A stretch of 6,690 nucleotides of DNA from positions 1 through 6,690 of the forward strand of contig DATDGR010000196.1 in NCBI GenBank assembly GCA_036521995.1, read 5' to 3'. The stretch is from Gp13-AA77 sp036521995 (GTDB lineage: Bacteria; Acidobacteriota; Terriglobia; UBA7540). A model generated the notes under the pieces. The model did not search any database and was not told the origin of the DNA. It saw only the letters and a program-made list of their open reading frames with translations. A program made the position numbers and the translations under genes. Shown in pieces: positions 1-5,622 of this stretch. Position 1 is the first letter of the stretch; every line of letters begins with the position of its first letter.

Positions 1-863
1 GGATAAGCCTCCCGTCCCGGCGGACGCCTTAGTAGCAACGAAATCTCGCGGTAAGAAACGGCGTGCTTGGAAAGGTCATCGTAGATGCACAAGGCATGCT
101 GGCTGCGGTCCCGGAAGAACTCGCCGATGGCGCAGCCGGCATACGGCGCCAGGTACTGCATAGGCGCCGGATCGGACGAAGTGGCGGCTACTACGATGCT
201 GTATTTCAGGGCATCGTACTGCTCCAGGGTCTTCACCACCTGGGCCACCGTGGAGCGCTTCTGGCCGATGGCCACGTAAATGCAGATCACGTCACCGCCG
301 CGCTGGTTGATGATGGTGTCGAGCGCGATGGCGGTCTTGCCGGTCTGGCGGTCGCCGATGATGAGCTCACGCTGTCCGCGCCCGATCGGAATCATGGCGT
401 CGATGGCCTTGATGCCGGTCTGCAGGGGCTCCTTCACGGGATAGCGGTCGATCACCCCCGGCGCAATGCGCTCGATGGGGTTGTAATGGTCCGTGACCAC
501 GGGACCCTTGTCGTCCAGAGGGCGGCCGAGAGCGTCCACCACTCGGCCGACCAGCGCCTCCCCGACGGGCACCGACATGATGCGCCGACTGCGCTTCACG
601 GTGTCGCCTTCCTCGATCTGGGTGTACTCGCCGAGCAGCACGGCGCTCACCTGGTCCTCTTCCAGATTCAGCGCCAGGCCGGCCACGTCGTGAGGCAGTT
701 CGAGCAGTTCGCCAGCCATCACACGGTCGAGGCCGTGAATGCGGGCCACGCCGTCGCCCACGGACGTCACCGTCCCCACCTCATCCACGGTCACGCTCCG
801 GTCGAAATTCTCGATCTGTTCGCGGATGATCTTGGTGATTTCGTCGGCCTTAATTTGGGGCAT
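1..863 (-). CDS. atpA: F1Fo ATP synthase subunit alpha (partial, C-terminal part outside window)
   Basis: This is the alpha subunit of the F1 head, which forms the non-catalytic nucleotide sites of the alpha3beta3 hexamer at the cytoplasmic face of the membrane. 287 complete codons are visible of a usual ~500; the gene runs off the left edge. The N-terminal helix and beta-barrel domain occupy about residues 1-95. The P-loop GDRQTGKT is at 170-177 and the Walker B stretch ALCIYDD at 257-263. The motif YVAIGQKRSTV (196-206) has Gln201 where catalytic beta subunits have Glu, which identifies alpha rather than beta. The start is the ATG at 863, reading MPQIKADEIT, preceded by AGGAG with a 7-base spacer. 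A second ATG four bases upstream (867) is out of frame and stops after five codons. The gene follows atpH after a 110-base gap on the same strand. Identification is near certain. Confidence 0.98.
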   Translation of the reverse strand, partial: MPQIKADEITKIIREQIENFDRSVTVDEVGTVTSVGDGVARIHGLDRVMAGELLELPHDVAGLALNLEEDQVSAVLLGEYTQIEEGDTVKRSRRIMSVPVGEALVGRVVDALGRPLDDKGPVVTDHYNPIERIAPGVIDRYPVKEPLQTGIKAIDAMIPIGRGQRELIIGDRQTGKTAIALDTIINQRGGDVICIYVAIGQKRSTVAQVVKTLEQYDALKYSIVVAATSSDPAPMQYLAPYAGCAIGEFFRDRSQHALCIYDDLSKHAVSYREISLLLRRPPGREAY

Positions 864-870
864 GCATCGG

Positions 871-875
871 CTCCT
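871..875 (-). promoter_or_regulatory. Shine-Dalgarno of atpA
   Basis: On the minus strand AGGAG lies 7 bases before the ATG at 863. It decides between that start and the overlapping out-of-frame ATG at 867, which leads to only five codons. The spacing suits 863, and only that frame gives the alpha subunit. Confidence 0.75.
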
Positions 876-973
876 GGCTCTGGGTTCCTGCGGTCGCTTT
901 GCTCCGCTTCGAACGGTCCTGGGAATAGCGATGGAGCTCGGCGTGACGCGTCGGGCTTCAGCGTTTTACTGGG

Positions 974-1513
974 CTAAGCAGCGGTGAGCTGCTCCTTGAA
1001 ACGGTCGAGGGCTCCGCGGACGCTGCCGTCGTAGACCGTGCTGCCCACCTGGGCGCGCAGTCCACCCACCAGGCCCGGGTCGAGGTGGAACTCAACCTCC
1101 ACTTGCTTGCCGGTAACTTCGCGAAAGCGCGCCGCCAAAGCTTCGCGTTCGGGCGCGGCCAGCTCACTGGCGGAGATAATCCTAACGGCGACAATTCCCA
1201 GTCGTTCGTTGGCGATTCGGCGAAAGGCCTGCCAGATTTCCTCATAATGCGCCATGCGGTAGTTTTTCACCAGCACCCGCAGAAAATTGGAAACCGCCAA
1301 CGAAAGGCCGAGCCTTTTCAGGACGATATCGAGTACGCGCAGCTTGGAGAGCAGCGGCACGGCGGGCGCTTCAAACAGGTCGCGCAGCTCCAAGCTCTCG
1401 CCATAGACGCTCCGGAAAAGCTGCAGCTCATCCAGGGCGCGCCGGTAGGCGCCGCTATCACCCGCCACATCCGCCAGGGCGCGAGCGTATCGACTTGCGA
1501 TTCGAAAGGCCAT
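974..1513 (-). CDS. atpH: F1Fo ATP synthase subunit delta
   Basis: Subunit delta is the OSCP-like part of the peripheral stalk; it sits on top of the F1 head and ties it to the b subunits. The 179-residue length is normal for the family. The N-terminal helical domain begins with the typical ASRYARALADVA (6-17). The central NFLRVLVKNYRMAHYEEI (76-93) matches the conserved helical segment. The C-terminal signature DPGLVGGLRAQVGSTVYDGS (145-164) is the hallmark of delta. I chose the ATG at 1513. A TTG three codons upstream at 1522 would add MNP, but neither start has a recognisable Shine-Dalgarno and the ATG fits the family N-terminus better. It lies 81 bases after atpF and 110 before atpA, in the expected order. 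The start is less sure than the identity. Confidence 0.96.
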   Translation of the reverse strand: MAFRIASRYARALADVAGDSGAYRRALDELQLFRSVYGESLELRDLFEAPAVPLLSKLRVLDIVLKRLGLSLAVSNFLRVLVKNYRMAHYEEIWQAFRRIANERLGIVAVRIISASELAAPEREALAARFREVTGKQVEVEFHLDPGLVGGLRAQVGSTVYDGSVRGALDRFKEQLTAA

Positions 1514-1594
1514 GGGGTTCAAAGGCGCAGGTCGCAGATATGTTGGAACTGACCGAACGACCCGCCAGCTACGACCTGTATTCAGCCCTTTCGG

Positions 1595-2290
1595 CTAGTT
1601 CTGCATCCCGGAGCTTTTCAGGTCCGCCACGAAGCTTCTCACCAATCCTCGTCGCGCCGGCTCGTCGAGACGCTCACGGACCAGCGTCTCTGCCAGTTCC
1701 ACGGCCTTCCCGGCCGCATAGCGCTTCAAGTCAAGCTTGGCTGCTCTGACTGCCGCCTCGATCTGCACTTCGGCGAACACCAGAATCCGCTCGCCTTCAC
1801 GCTCCGCCGCCTGCCTCACCCGTTCGCGCTCGGCTTGCATCTCGCGCGCGGATTCAACCCGAAAAGCTGCGATTTCCTGTTGGACGTTGGCCAGCTTCTT
1901 TTCGATTTCACCGAGCTTGGCCTCCGAGGCCGCGAGGGCCTTGCGCCCTTCTTCCAGACCTTCGTGAATGGTATCGAGACGGTCGGCAAAGAAATCGGCA
2001 AAGGGCTTGCGCAGAAAATATACCAACACGCCCGCCAGGATCAAGAAATTAATCCACTTGAAGAGCTTCTCGTGCGAGTACCCGGAGCCTTCCTCGGCCT
2101 CAAGCAGCGCGCTCAATTGCGGGCTCGGCCGCAGGAGCCAACGCGGGTTGGCAGGGACGCCGTGCTGACCGGCCGACCATCGCGCTTCGGGGGCAGCGTG
2201 AAGCTCCCGTTGCCCAGACCACACCAGGCCCAGAAGTAAAAAAAGTCCCAGGACCAGGACCCGCCCGAAGCCCGTCGAGCTCATCTTCAT
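1595..2290 (-). CDS. atpF: F1Fo ATP synthase subunit b, with signal-peptide-like N-terminal extension
   Basis: Subunit b anchors the peripheral stalk in the membrane and runs up to subunit delta. The 231 residues are longer than the ~156 of E. coli b. The N-terminus has a basic/polar start and a hydrophobic core (VLVLGLFLLLGLVW, 11-24), followed by a possible signal peptidase site near residues 31-36 (LHAAPEA). A polar linker reaches to about residue 75. The true membrane span is at 79-93 (WINFLILAGVLVYFL), followed by RKPFADFFADR, typical of b. A long Ala/Glu/Lys/Arg-rich coiled coil covers about 105-205. Processing of the N-terminus is an inference. Signal-like extensions on b are, to my recollection, usual in Acidobacteriota. 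The start ATG overlaps the upstream b' stop (ATGA, 2287-2290) and has AGGAGG 7 bases before it. A second in-frame ATG is two codons downstream. Confidence 0.95.
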   Translation of the reverse strand: MKMSSTGFGRVLVLGLFLLLGLVWSGQRELHAAPEARWSAGQHGVPANPRWLLRPSPQLSALLEAEEGSGYSHEKLFKWINFLILAGVLVYFLRKPFADFFADRLDTIHEGLEEGRKALAASEAKLGEIEKKLANVQQEIAAFRVESAREMQAERERVRQAAEREGERILVFAEVQIEAAVRAAKLDLKRYAAGKAVELAETLVRERLDEPARRGLVRSFVADLKSSGMQN

Positions 2291-2760
2291 GAGCGCGCCT
2301 CCTGGCCATCAGGGCCGGTCCGGCCACCCAGGATGGTCTCGGCGATTTGCGCCGCCAGGCGTCCACTCGCCTGGCTCAGGTCGCGTCGTGCTGATTCGGC
2401 TTCTGCCGCCAGCGACGCCTGGGCCTCTTCCACCAGGACATCGGCCCTTTCCCGGGCTTGATGAATCAAGGCTTCGCGCTCGGCCAGGGCCTGGCGGCGA
2501 TCGGCCTCACGAAGGCCATAAAGCTCCTGCCGGGCCCGAAGCCATACAGCTTCGTATTCCGCCGCCTTGGCTTCGGCCAGGGACGCCCGCTCACGCGCGC
2601 GCGCGAGCGCACCCTTAGTCTGCTCCTCACGAGCCTTCAGGACCGCAGCGAGCGGCCCAAAGAAGAGGCGCCTGAGGGCAAAAGCCAGCAGGGCGAGGAA
2701 GATGATCGTGGGTATGGCTTGAACAAACGCCCACCCAACTTCGCCGAAAATTTCTCCCAT
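2287..2760 (-). CDS. atpF': F1Fo ATP synthase subunit b' (b-type, first gene of operon)
   Basis: This is a second b-type peripheral stalk subunit, expected to pair with the b protein encoded next. It has 157 residues. One membrane segment lies near the N-terminus (about 9-29, core IPTIIFLALLAFALRR), followed by FFGPLAAVLKAREEQTKG, the usual b/b' transition. The rest is a charged Ala/Glu/Arg-rich coiled coil, ending with a helix like AAQIAETILGG (about 136-146). Unlike its neighbour it has no signal-like extension. The start is the ATG at 2760 (MGEIFGEVGW); no good Shine-Dalgarno is visible before it. The promoter at 2810-2838 lies directly upstream, so this is the first gene of the transcript. 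Deltaproteobacterial homologues are called atpX. It could simply be labelled a second atpF; that it is b-type is well supported. Confidence 0.9.
   Translation of the reverse strand: MGEIFGEVGWAFVQAIPTIIFLALLAFALRRLFFGPLAAVLKAREEQTKGALARARERASLAEAKAAEYEAVWLRARQELYGLREADRRQALAEREALIHQARERADVLVEEAQASLAAEAESARRDLSQASGRLAAQIAETILGGRTGPDGQEARS
2298..2303 (-). promoter_or_regulatory. Shine-Dalgarno of atpF inside atpF' end
   Basis: A full AGGAGG on the minus strand lies 7 bases before the atpF ATG at 2290, within the last codons of the upstream b' gene. With the ATGA stop/start overlap it points to translational coupling and supports 2290, rather than the in-frame ATG at 2284, as the start. It is the strongest ribosome site in the operon, and no comparable one precedes b'. 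Confidence 0.8.
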
Positions 2761-2809
2761 TGGAATTAATTAGGTTGCTACTTTGAAATTCCGTGGTCCC
2801 TAACGTCCT

Positions 2810-2838
2810 AAACTAGCACGCAGGTGTCCCGGTGTCAA
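2810..2838 (-). promoter_or_regulatory. Sigma70-type promoter of the atp operon
   Basis: On the minus strand a perfect -35 TTGACA (2838-2833) is followed by exactly 17 bases and then a -10 TAGTTT (2815-2810). The TG of an extended -10 is at 2818-2817. The -10 matches consensus at three of six positions; the extended TG and the perfect -35 compensate. Transcription would begin near 2803, giving a leader of about 43 bases before the b' ATG. This supports b' as the first gene of the operon. Confidence 0.65.
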
Positions 2839-2958
2839 TAAGTAGAATAGCCAAGCCTTCTGTCGGACGGCCTCCAGGCCGCGCTGCAGCCGTCGCGATC
2901 AGCCCTTTTTGGCAACCCGCTTTGGCGCCATGCCCGAGTCTATTGAACCGGGGCGCGG

Positions 2959-2987
2959 TCCACAAGAGAAATGCCCCGTGTTATGCT
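2959..2987 (+). promoter_or_regulatory. Extended -10 promoter of the oxidoreductase operon
   Basis: An extended -10 TGT-TATGCT (2979-2987) is preceded at 17-base spacing by TCCACA (2959-2964), which matches TTGACA at four of six positions. Transcription would begin around 2994, only a few bases before the GTG at 2997, so the message would be leaderless or nearly so. The positions are read directly; promoter activity is inferred. Confidence 0.55.
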
Positions 2988-2996
2988 CAGGTTCCC

Positions 2997-4484
2997 GTGA
3001 CCGACCATGCTTACCCGCGGATCGCGAGCTTTCGCGACGCCAGAGCGATGGCGGCGCATCTTGAGCGTCTGGGATGGTCGCTGCCTTTCGATGACGCGAT
3101 TCTTACCGCTGGTCGCTCACCGCTCGCTCAGCCGGTCGATATTCCCTGGGCGGTCGGGCGCCGGCGCGTCGGAAACCGCTTCGCGGTGCAACCGATGGAA
3201 GGGTGGGATGGAGAGCCCGATGGCCGCCCCTCGGACCTAACGCGGCGCCGTTGGCGGCGATTCGGTGCGGGCGGCGCCAAGCTCCTGTGGGGCGGGGAAG
3301 CGGTTGCGGTGCTTCCCGAGGCGCGCGCCAATCCCAACCAGCTCATTCTGAACGAGCGCACAGCCTCGGACCTGGGCAGCCTGCGCGAGGAAGTGGTCCG
3401 CGCGCATCGCGAGCGGTTCGGCACGAGCGACGACCTGGTGATCGGGCTCCAGCTCACACACTCCGGGCGGTTCTGCAGCCCAAACGCGAAGGGCCGCCTT
3501 GAGCCGGTCATCGTTTACCAGCATCCGCTGCTGGACCCGAAGTTTCCAGGCGTTCAGCGACTCGCGCCCGTCTCGGACGCAGAAATCGGGCGGATTGTGG
3601 AGGCGTTCGGCAAAGCGGCACGCCTCGCCCAGCAGATCGGCTTTGACTTTGTGGATCTCAAGCACTGTCACGGTTATCTCGGTCACGAGTTTCTGAGCGC
3701 CTATCATCGTCCGGGTCGCTATGGTGGAAACTTTGAGAACCGCACAAGGTTTCTGCGCGAGTGTGTCGAGGCAGTGCGAGCGTACGCTCCGGGACTCGAA
3801 ATCGGCGTGCGGCTGAGCGCCTACGATTCAATCGCGTTCATCCGCGATCCCGCAACGGGACGCGGCCGGCCGGCCGCGTTGCCGGAGGCGCTTCCGTATA
3901 CCTGGGCCTTCGGGGTCGACTGCATAGACCCCTGTCGGCCCGATTTGACCGAAGCGAAGCAGGTTCTCAGGATGCTCGAATCGCTTCGGGTGCGGCTGCT
4001 GAACATCAGCGCCAGCAGTCCGTATTACTGCGCGCACCTGCAGCGCCCGGCGTTGTTCCCGCCTTGCGACGCCTACCTGCCGCCGGAAGATCCCCTCGCG
4101 GGGGCGGCGCGTCTGGTCTCTGCGGCTCGGGAGTTGAAGCAGGCGGCGCCGACCTGTACGATCGTTTCGACCGGCTGGTCATATTTTCAGCACTACCTCC
4201 CGGCGTTTGCGCAGGCCGCCGTCCGCACGGGATCGACCGACTTTGTGGGCCTCGGACGAACGATGCTGGCTTATCCGGACCTTGCTGCCGACGTGCTCGA
4301 AAAAGGGCGGCTGGACCGGAGGAAAATATGCCGGACGTTCAGCGACTGCACCAACGGGCCGCGCAACGGGATGGTCTCAGGATGCTACCCGCTCGATCCG
4401 TTTTATAGGGCGCGTCCGGAGGCCAAGCGATTACAGGAAATCAAGCGTCAGAACAGGAGCGTCTTCTCAAGTAATGAGCCTTGA
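2997..4484 (+). CDS. NADH:flavin oxidoreductase, divergent old yellow enzyme family
   Basis: This is a 495-residue TIM-barrel flavoprotein predicted to bind FMN and reduce or oxidise an unknown small substrate with NAD(P)H. Family marks in order: QPMEGWDG (65-72) in the first-strand FMN region, LQLTHSGRF (151-159), FDFVDLKHCHGYLGHEFLS (216-234), RYGGNFENRTRFLRE (241-255), and the FMN-phosphate end of the barrel with STGWSY (391-396) and GLGRTMLAYPDLA (418-430). In most relatives the active-site motif reads I-H-G-A-H/N-G-Y-L; here Lys222 replaces the first His and His225 remains. Cys445, Cys451 and Cys463 lie near the C-terminus in a C-x5-C-x11-C pattern. The GTG at 2997 is chosen because a TATGCT -10 lies just before it and family similarity begins near YPRIAS. 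An open frame back to 2832 adds 55 unconvincing residues, and the ATG at 3048 is another possibility. It overlaps the next gene by 11 bases. The substrate cannot be read from the sequence. Confidence 0.9.
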   Translation: MTDHAYPRIASFRDARAMAAHLERLGWSLPFDDAILTAGRSPLAQPVDIPWAVGRRRVGNRFAVQPMEGWDGEPDGRPSDLTRRRWRRFGAGGAKLLWGGEAVAVLPEARANPNQLILNERTASDLGSLREEVVRAHRERFGTSDDLVIGLQLTHSGRFCSPNAKGRLEPVIVYQHPLLDPKFPGVQRLAPVSDAEIGRIVEAFGKAARLAQQIGFDFVDLKHCHGYLGHEFLSAYHRPGRYGGNFENRTRFLRECVEAVRAYAPGLEIGVRLSAYDSIAFIRDPATGRGRPAALPEALPYTWAFGVDCIDPCRPDLTEAKQVLRMLESLRVRLLNISASSPYYCAHLQRPALFPPCDAYLPPEDPLAGAARLVSAARELKQAAPTCTIVSTGWSYFQHYLPAFAQAAVRTGSTDFVGLGRTMLAYPDLAADVLEKGRLDRRKICRTFSDCTNGPRNGMVSGCYPLDPFYRARPEAKRLQEIKRQNRSVFSSNEP

Positions 4485-5436
4485 TCTGGATGATTACATC
4501 CGCCGCCGGCGTACCGGACGCAGCATTCAAGGGATCAGCGCCGCCTTGCTGCCGTATGACGCTGCGGGCAGGATTGACGAAAGAGCGTTTAGGCGGCACC
4601 TCGGCCGCACGCTTGCTGCCGGGCTGCGAGTTGCCGTCAACATGGACACGGGCTATGTCGATTTGCTGACGCCCGCAGAGAAAGGGCTCGTGCTCCAGTG
4701 GACGGCGGAAGCGAGCGACCGAGAATGGTTCGCAGGCGCCCTGCCTAGCGATCAAGCCGGACCTTTGCACTTGGCTTATGCCAGGGAATGTACGCGGATC
4801 GCCGAGGTTGGCGGGGTGCCCGTGATCTTTCCCTCGGCGGGCACGGCGGCGCTGACGGAGGATGGCCTCTCCAGTTTCTTCCACGAGATCGGCGCCGCCA
4901 CTCACGCCTTTCTCGCCTTCGAATTGGGAGCGATGTTCAGTGCTCACGGCCGCATGTTTTCAGAGCGAGTGCTGACGACTCTGATGGAAATGCCACAGTG
5001 CTGCGGTCTGAAGCATTCGTCGCTCGACCGCGCCACAGAACTCGAACGCCTGAAGCTGCGCGACCGCGTGAGACCTGACTTTCCGATTTTCAGTGGCAAC
5101 GATCTGGTTTCTGACATGGTGGAATACGGCAGTGATTACCTGCTGGGCGTCTCGACCTTCGCGCCGGAGCTTTTTGCGGCGCGCGATCGTGCCTGGGCCG
5201 AAGGCGCGCCGAGCTACCTGGAGTTGCGCGATGTCATCCAGTATCTGGGTTGGATCGGATTCCGCGAGCCCGTGCCCGCATATAAGCACTCTGCCGCCCT
5301 ATACCTTAAGCTGACGGGCGGCCTCGAGTGCGACGATCCCCATCCGCGGGCGGCGAGGCGTGACGATTGGGATCGCGAACTGCTCGCGGATGTGGCGAGG
5401 CGGGTCAAGACGGTCATGAGCGCACAGGACTTGTGA
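4474..5436 (+). CDS. DapA/N-acetylneuraminate lyase family protein, divergent active site
   Basis: This is a 320-residue class I aldolase-type TIM barrel of the dihydrodipicolinate synthase superfamily. These enzymes form a Schiff base between a lysine and pyruvate or a similar keto acid. Lys180 in CCGLKHSS (176-183) matches the Schiff-base lysine of the usual GIK motif, and FSGND (206-210) matches the later barrel glycine motif. Two signatures are changed. The GTTGE-type carboxylate loop reads MDTGY (57-61). The Tyr-Asn of the YNxP motif reads Phe149-Glu150 within AFELG. It is therefore unlikely to be true DapA and should not be named so. The start ATG overlaps the oxidoreductase stop by 11 bases, with AGGAG 14 bases upstream (a long spacer), so translation is probably coupled. 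An open frame extends further upstream, but there it only shadows the oxidoreductase. Family is sure; the reaction is unknown. Confidence 0.88.
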   Translation: MSLDLDDYIRRRRTGRSIQGISAALLPYDAAGRIDERAFRRHLGRTLAAGLRVAVNMDTGYVDLLTPAEKGLVLQWTAEASDREWFAGALPSDQAGPLHLAYARECTRIAEVGGVPVIFPSAGTAALTEDGLSSFFHEIGAATHAFLAFELGAMFSAHGRMFSERVLTTLMEMPQCCGLKHSSLDRATELERLKLRDRVRPDFPIFSGNDLVSDMVEYGSDYLLGVSTFAPELFAARDRAWAEGAPSYLELRDVIQYLGWIGFREPVPAYKHSAALYLKLTGGLECDDPHPRAARRDDWDRELLADVARRVKTVMSAQDL

Positions 5437-5622
5437 ACTCGGATGCCCGCACTGATCTGGAGTCCTTTTGCTTTTGGGGATCACAATTGGGCGTTATCGC
5501 GACGAGCGCTTTCGGTCTGGAAGGGCGCCCCGTAGCACGGCGGATTCTCGAATCTTGAGTTGCGGCAGGTGGAGCGCGATTCAACCATGGCGGGCAATTC
5601 CAACGGCTCGCCGCGCCGACGG
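5437..5622. other. Convergent intergenic region
   Basis: These 186 bases lie between the 3' ends of the DapA-like gene and the glycosidase. I see no convincing gene. It contains the palindrome GGGCGCCC at 5523-5530 and a 7-base-pair hairpin at 5589-5612. No stem followed by a run of T is present on either strand, so any termination here is not a classic intrinsic terminator. Confidence 0.6.
5589..5612. terminator. Weak hairpin between convergent genes
   Basis: GGCGGGC (5589-5595) can pair with GCTCGCC (5606-5612), with one G-T wobble, around a 10-base loop. It sits 11 bases past the stop of the minus-strand glycosidase gene and could serve both converging transcripts. There is no T tract on either side, so a terminator role is only a possibility. 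Confidence 0.25.

Larger units (their letters stand above)
2761..2996. other. Divergent intergenic region with two outward promoters
   Basis: These 236 bases separate the minus-strand atp operon from the plus-strand oxidoreductase. They hold the atp promoter (2810-2838) and the oxidoreductase promoter (2959-2987), about 120 bases apart. Between them is a small perfect inverted repeat, CGGCC-TCCA-GGCCG at 2868-2881, which might be an operator but could be chance in GC-rich DNA. The oxidoreductase reading frame stays open back to a GTG at 2832, but that stretch encodes a low-complexity Pro/Ala-rich sequence and overlaps the atp -35 box, so I treat it as non-coding. Confidence 0.6.

Noticed and set aside
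63..977. Plus-strand open frame of 304 codons opposite atpA
   Set aside because: It lies wholly antisense to the clearly coding atpA and the gap beside it. Its translation is His/Gly/Ala-rich with no family resemblance. Long antisense frames are common in GC-rich genes.
2832..2996. 55-residue N-terminal extension of the oxidoreductase from a GTG at 2832
   Set aside because: It is Pro/Ala-rich with no family similarity, overlaps the atp -35 box and contains the oxidoreductase promoter. The GTG at 2997 fits better.
3237..3707. Minus-strand open frame of 156 codons inside the oxidoreductase gene
   Set aside because: It is antisense to a well-supported coding region, with no recognisable motif or ribosome site.
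4207..4473. Upstream extension of the DapA-like frame
   Set aside because: It is an out-of-frame shadow of the oxidoreductase 3' end, Arg/Ser/Thr-rich and unlike the family. The ATG at 4474 starts a normal-length protein.
5523..5530. Palindrome GGGCGCCC in the convergent gap
   Set aside because: It is an eight-base palindrome with no loop and no T tract, expected by chance in GC-rich DNA, so it was not called a terminator or operator.
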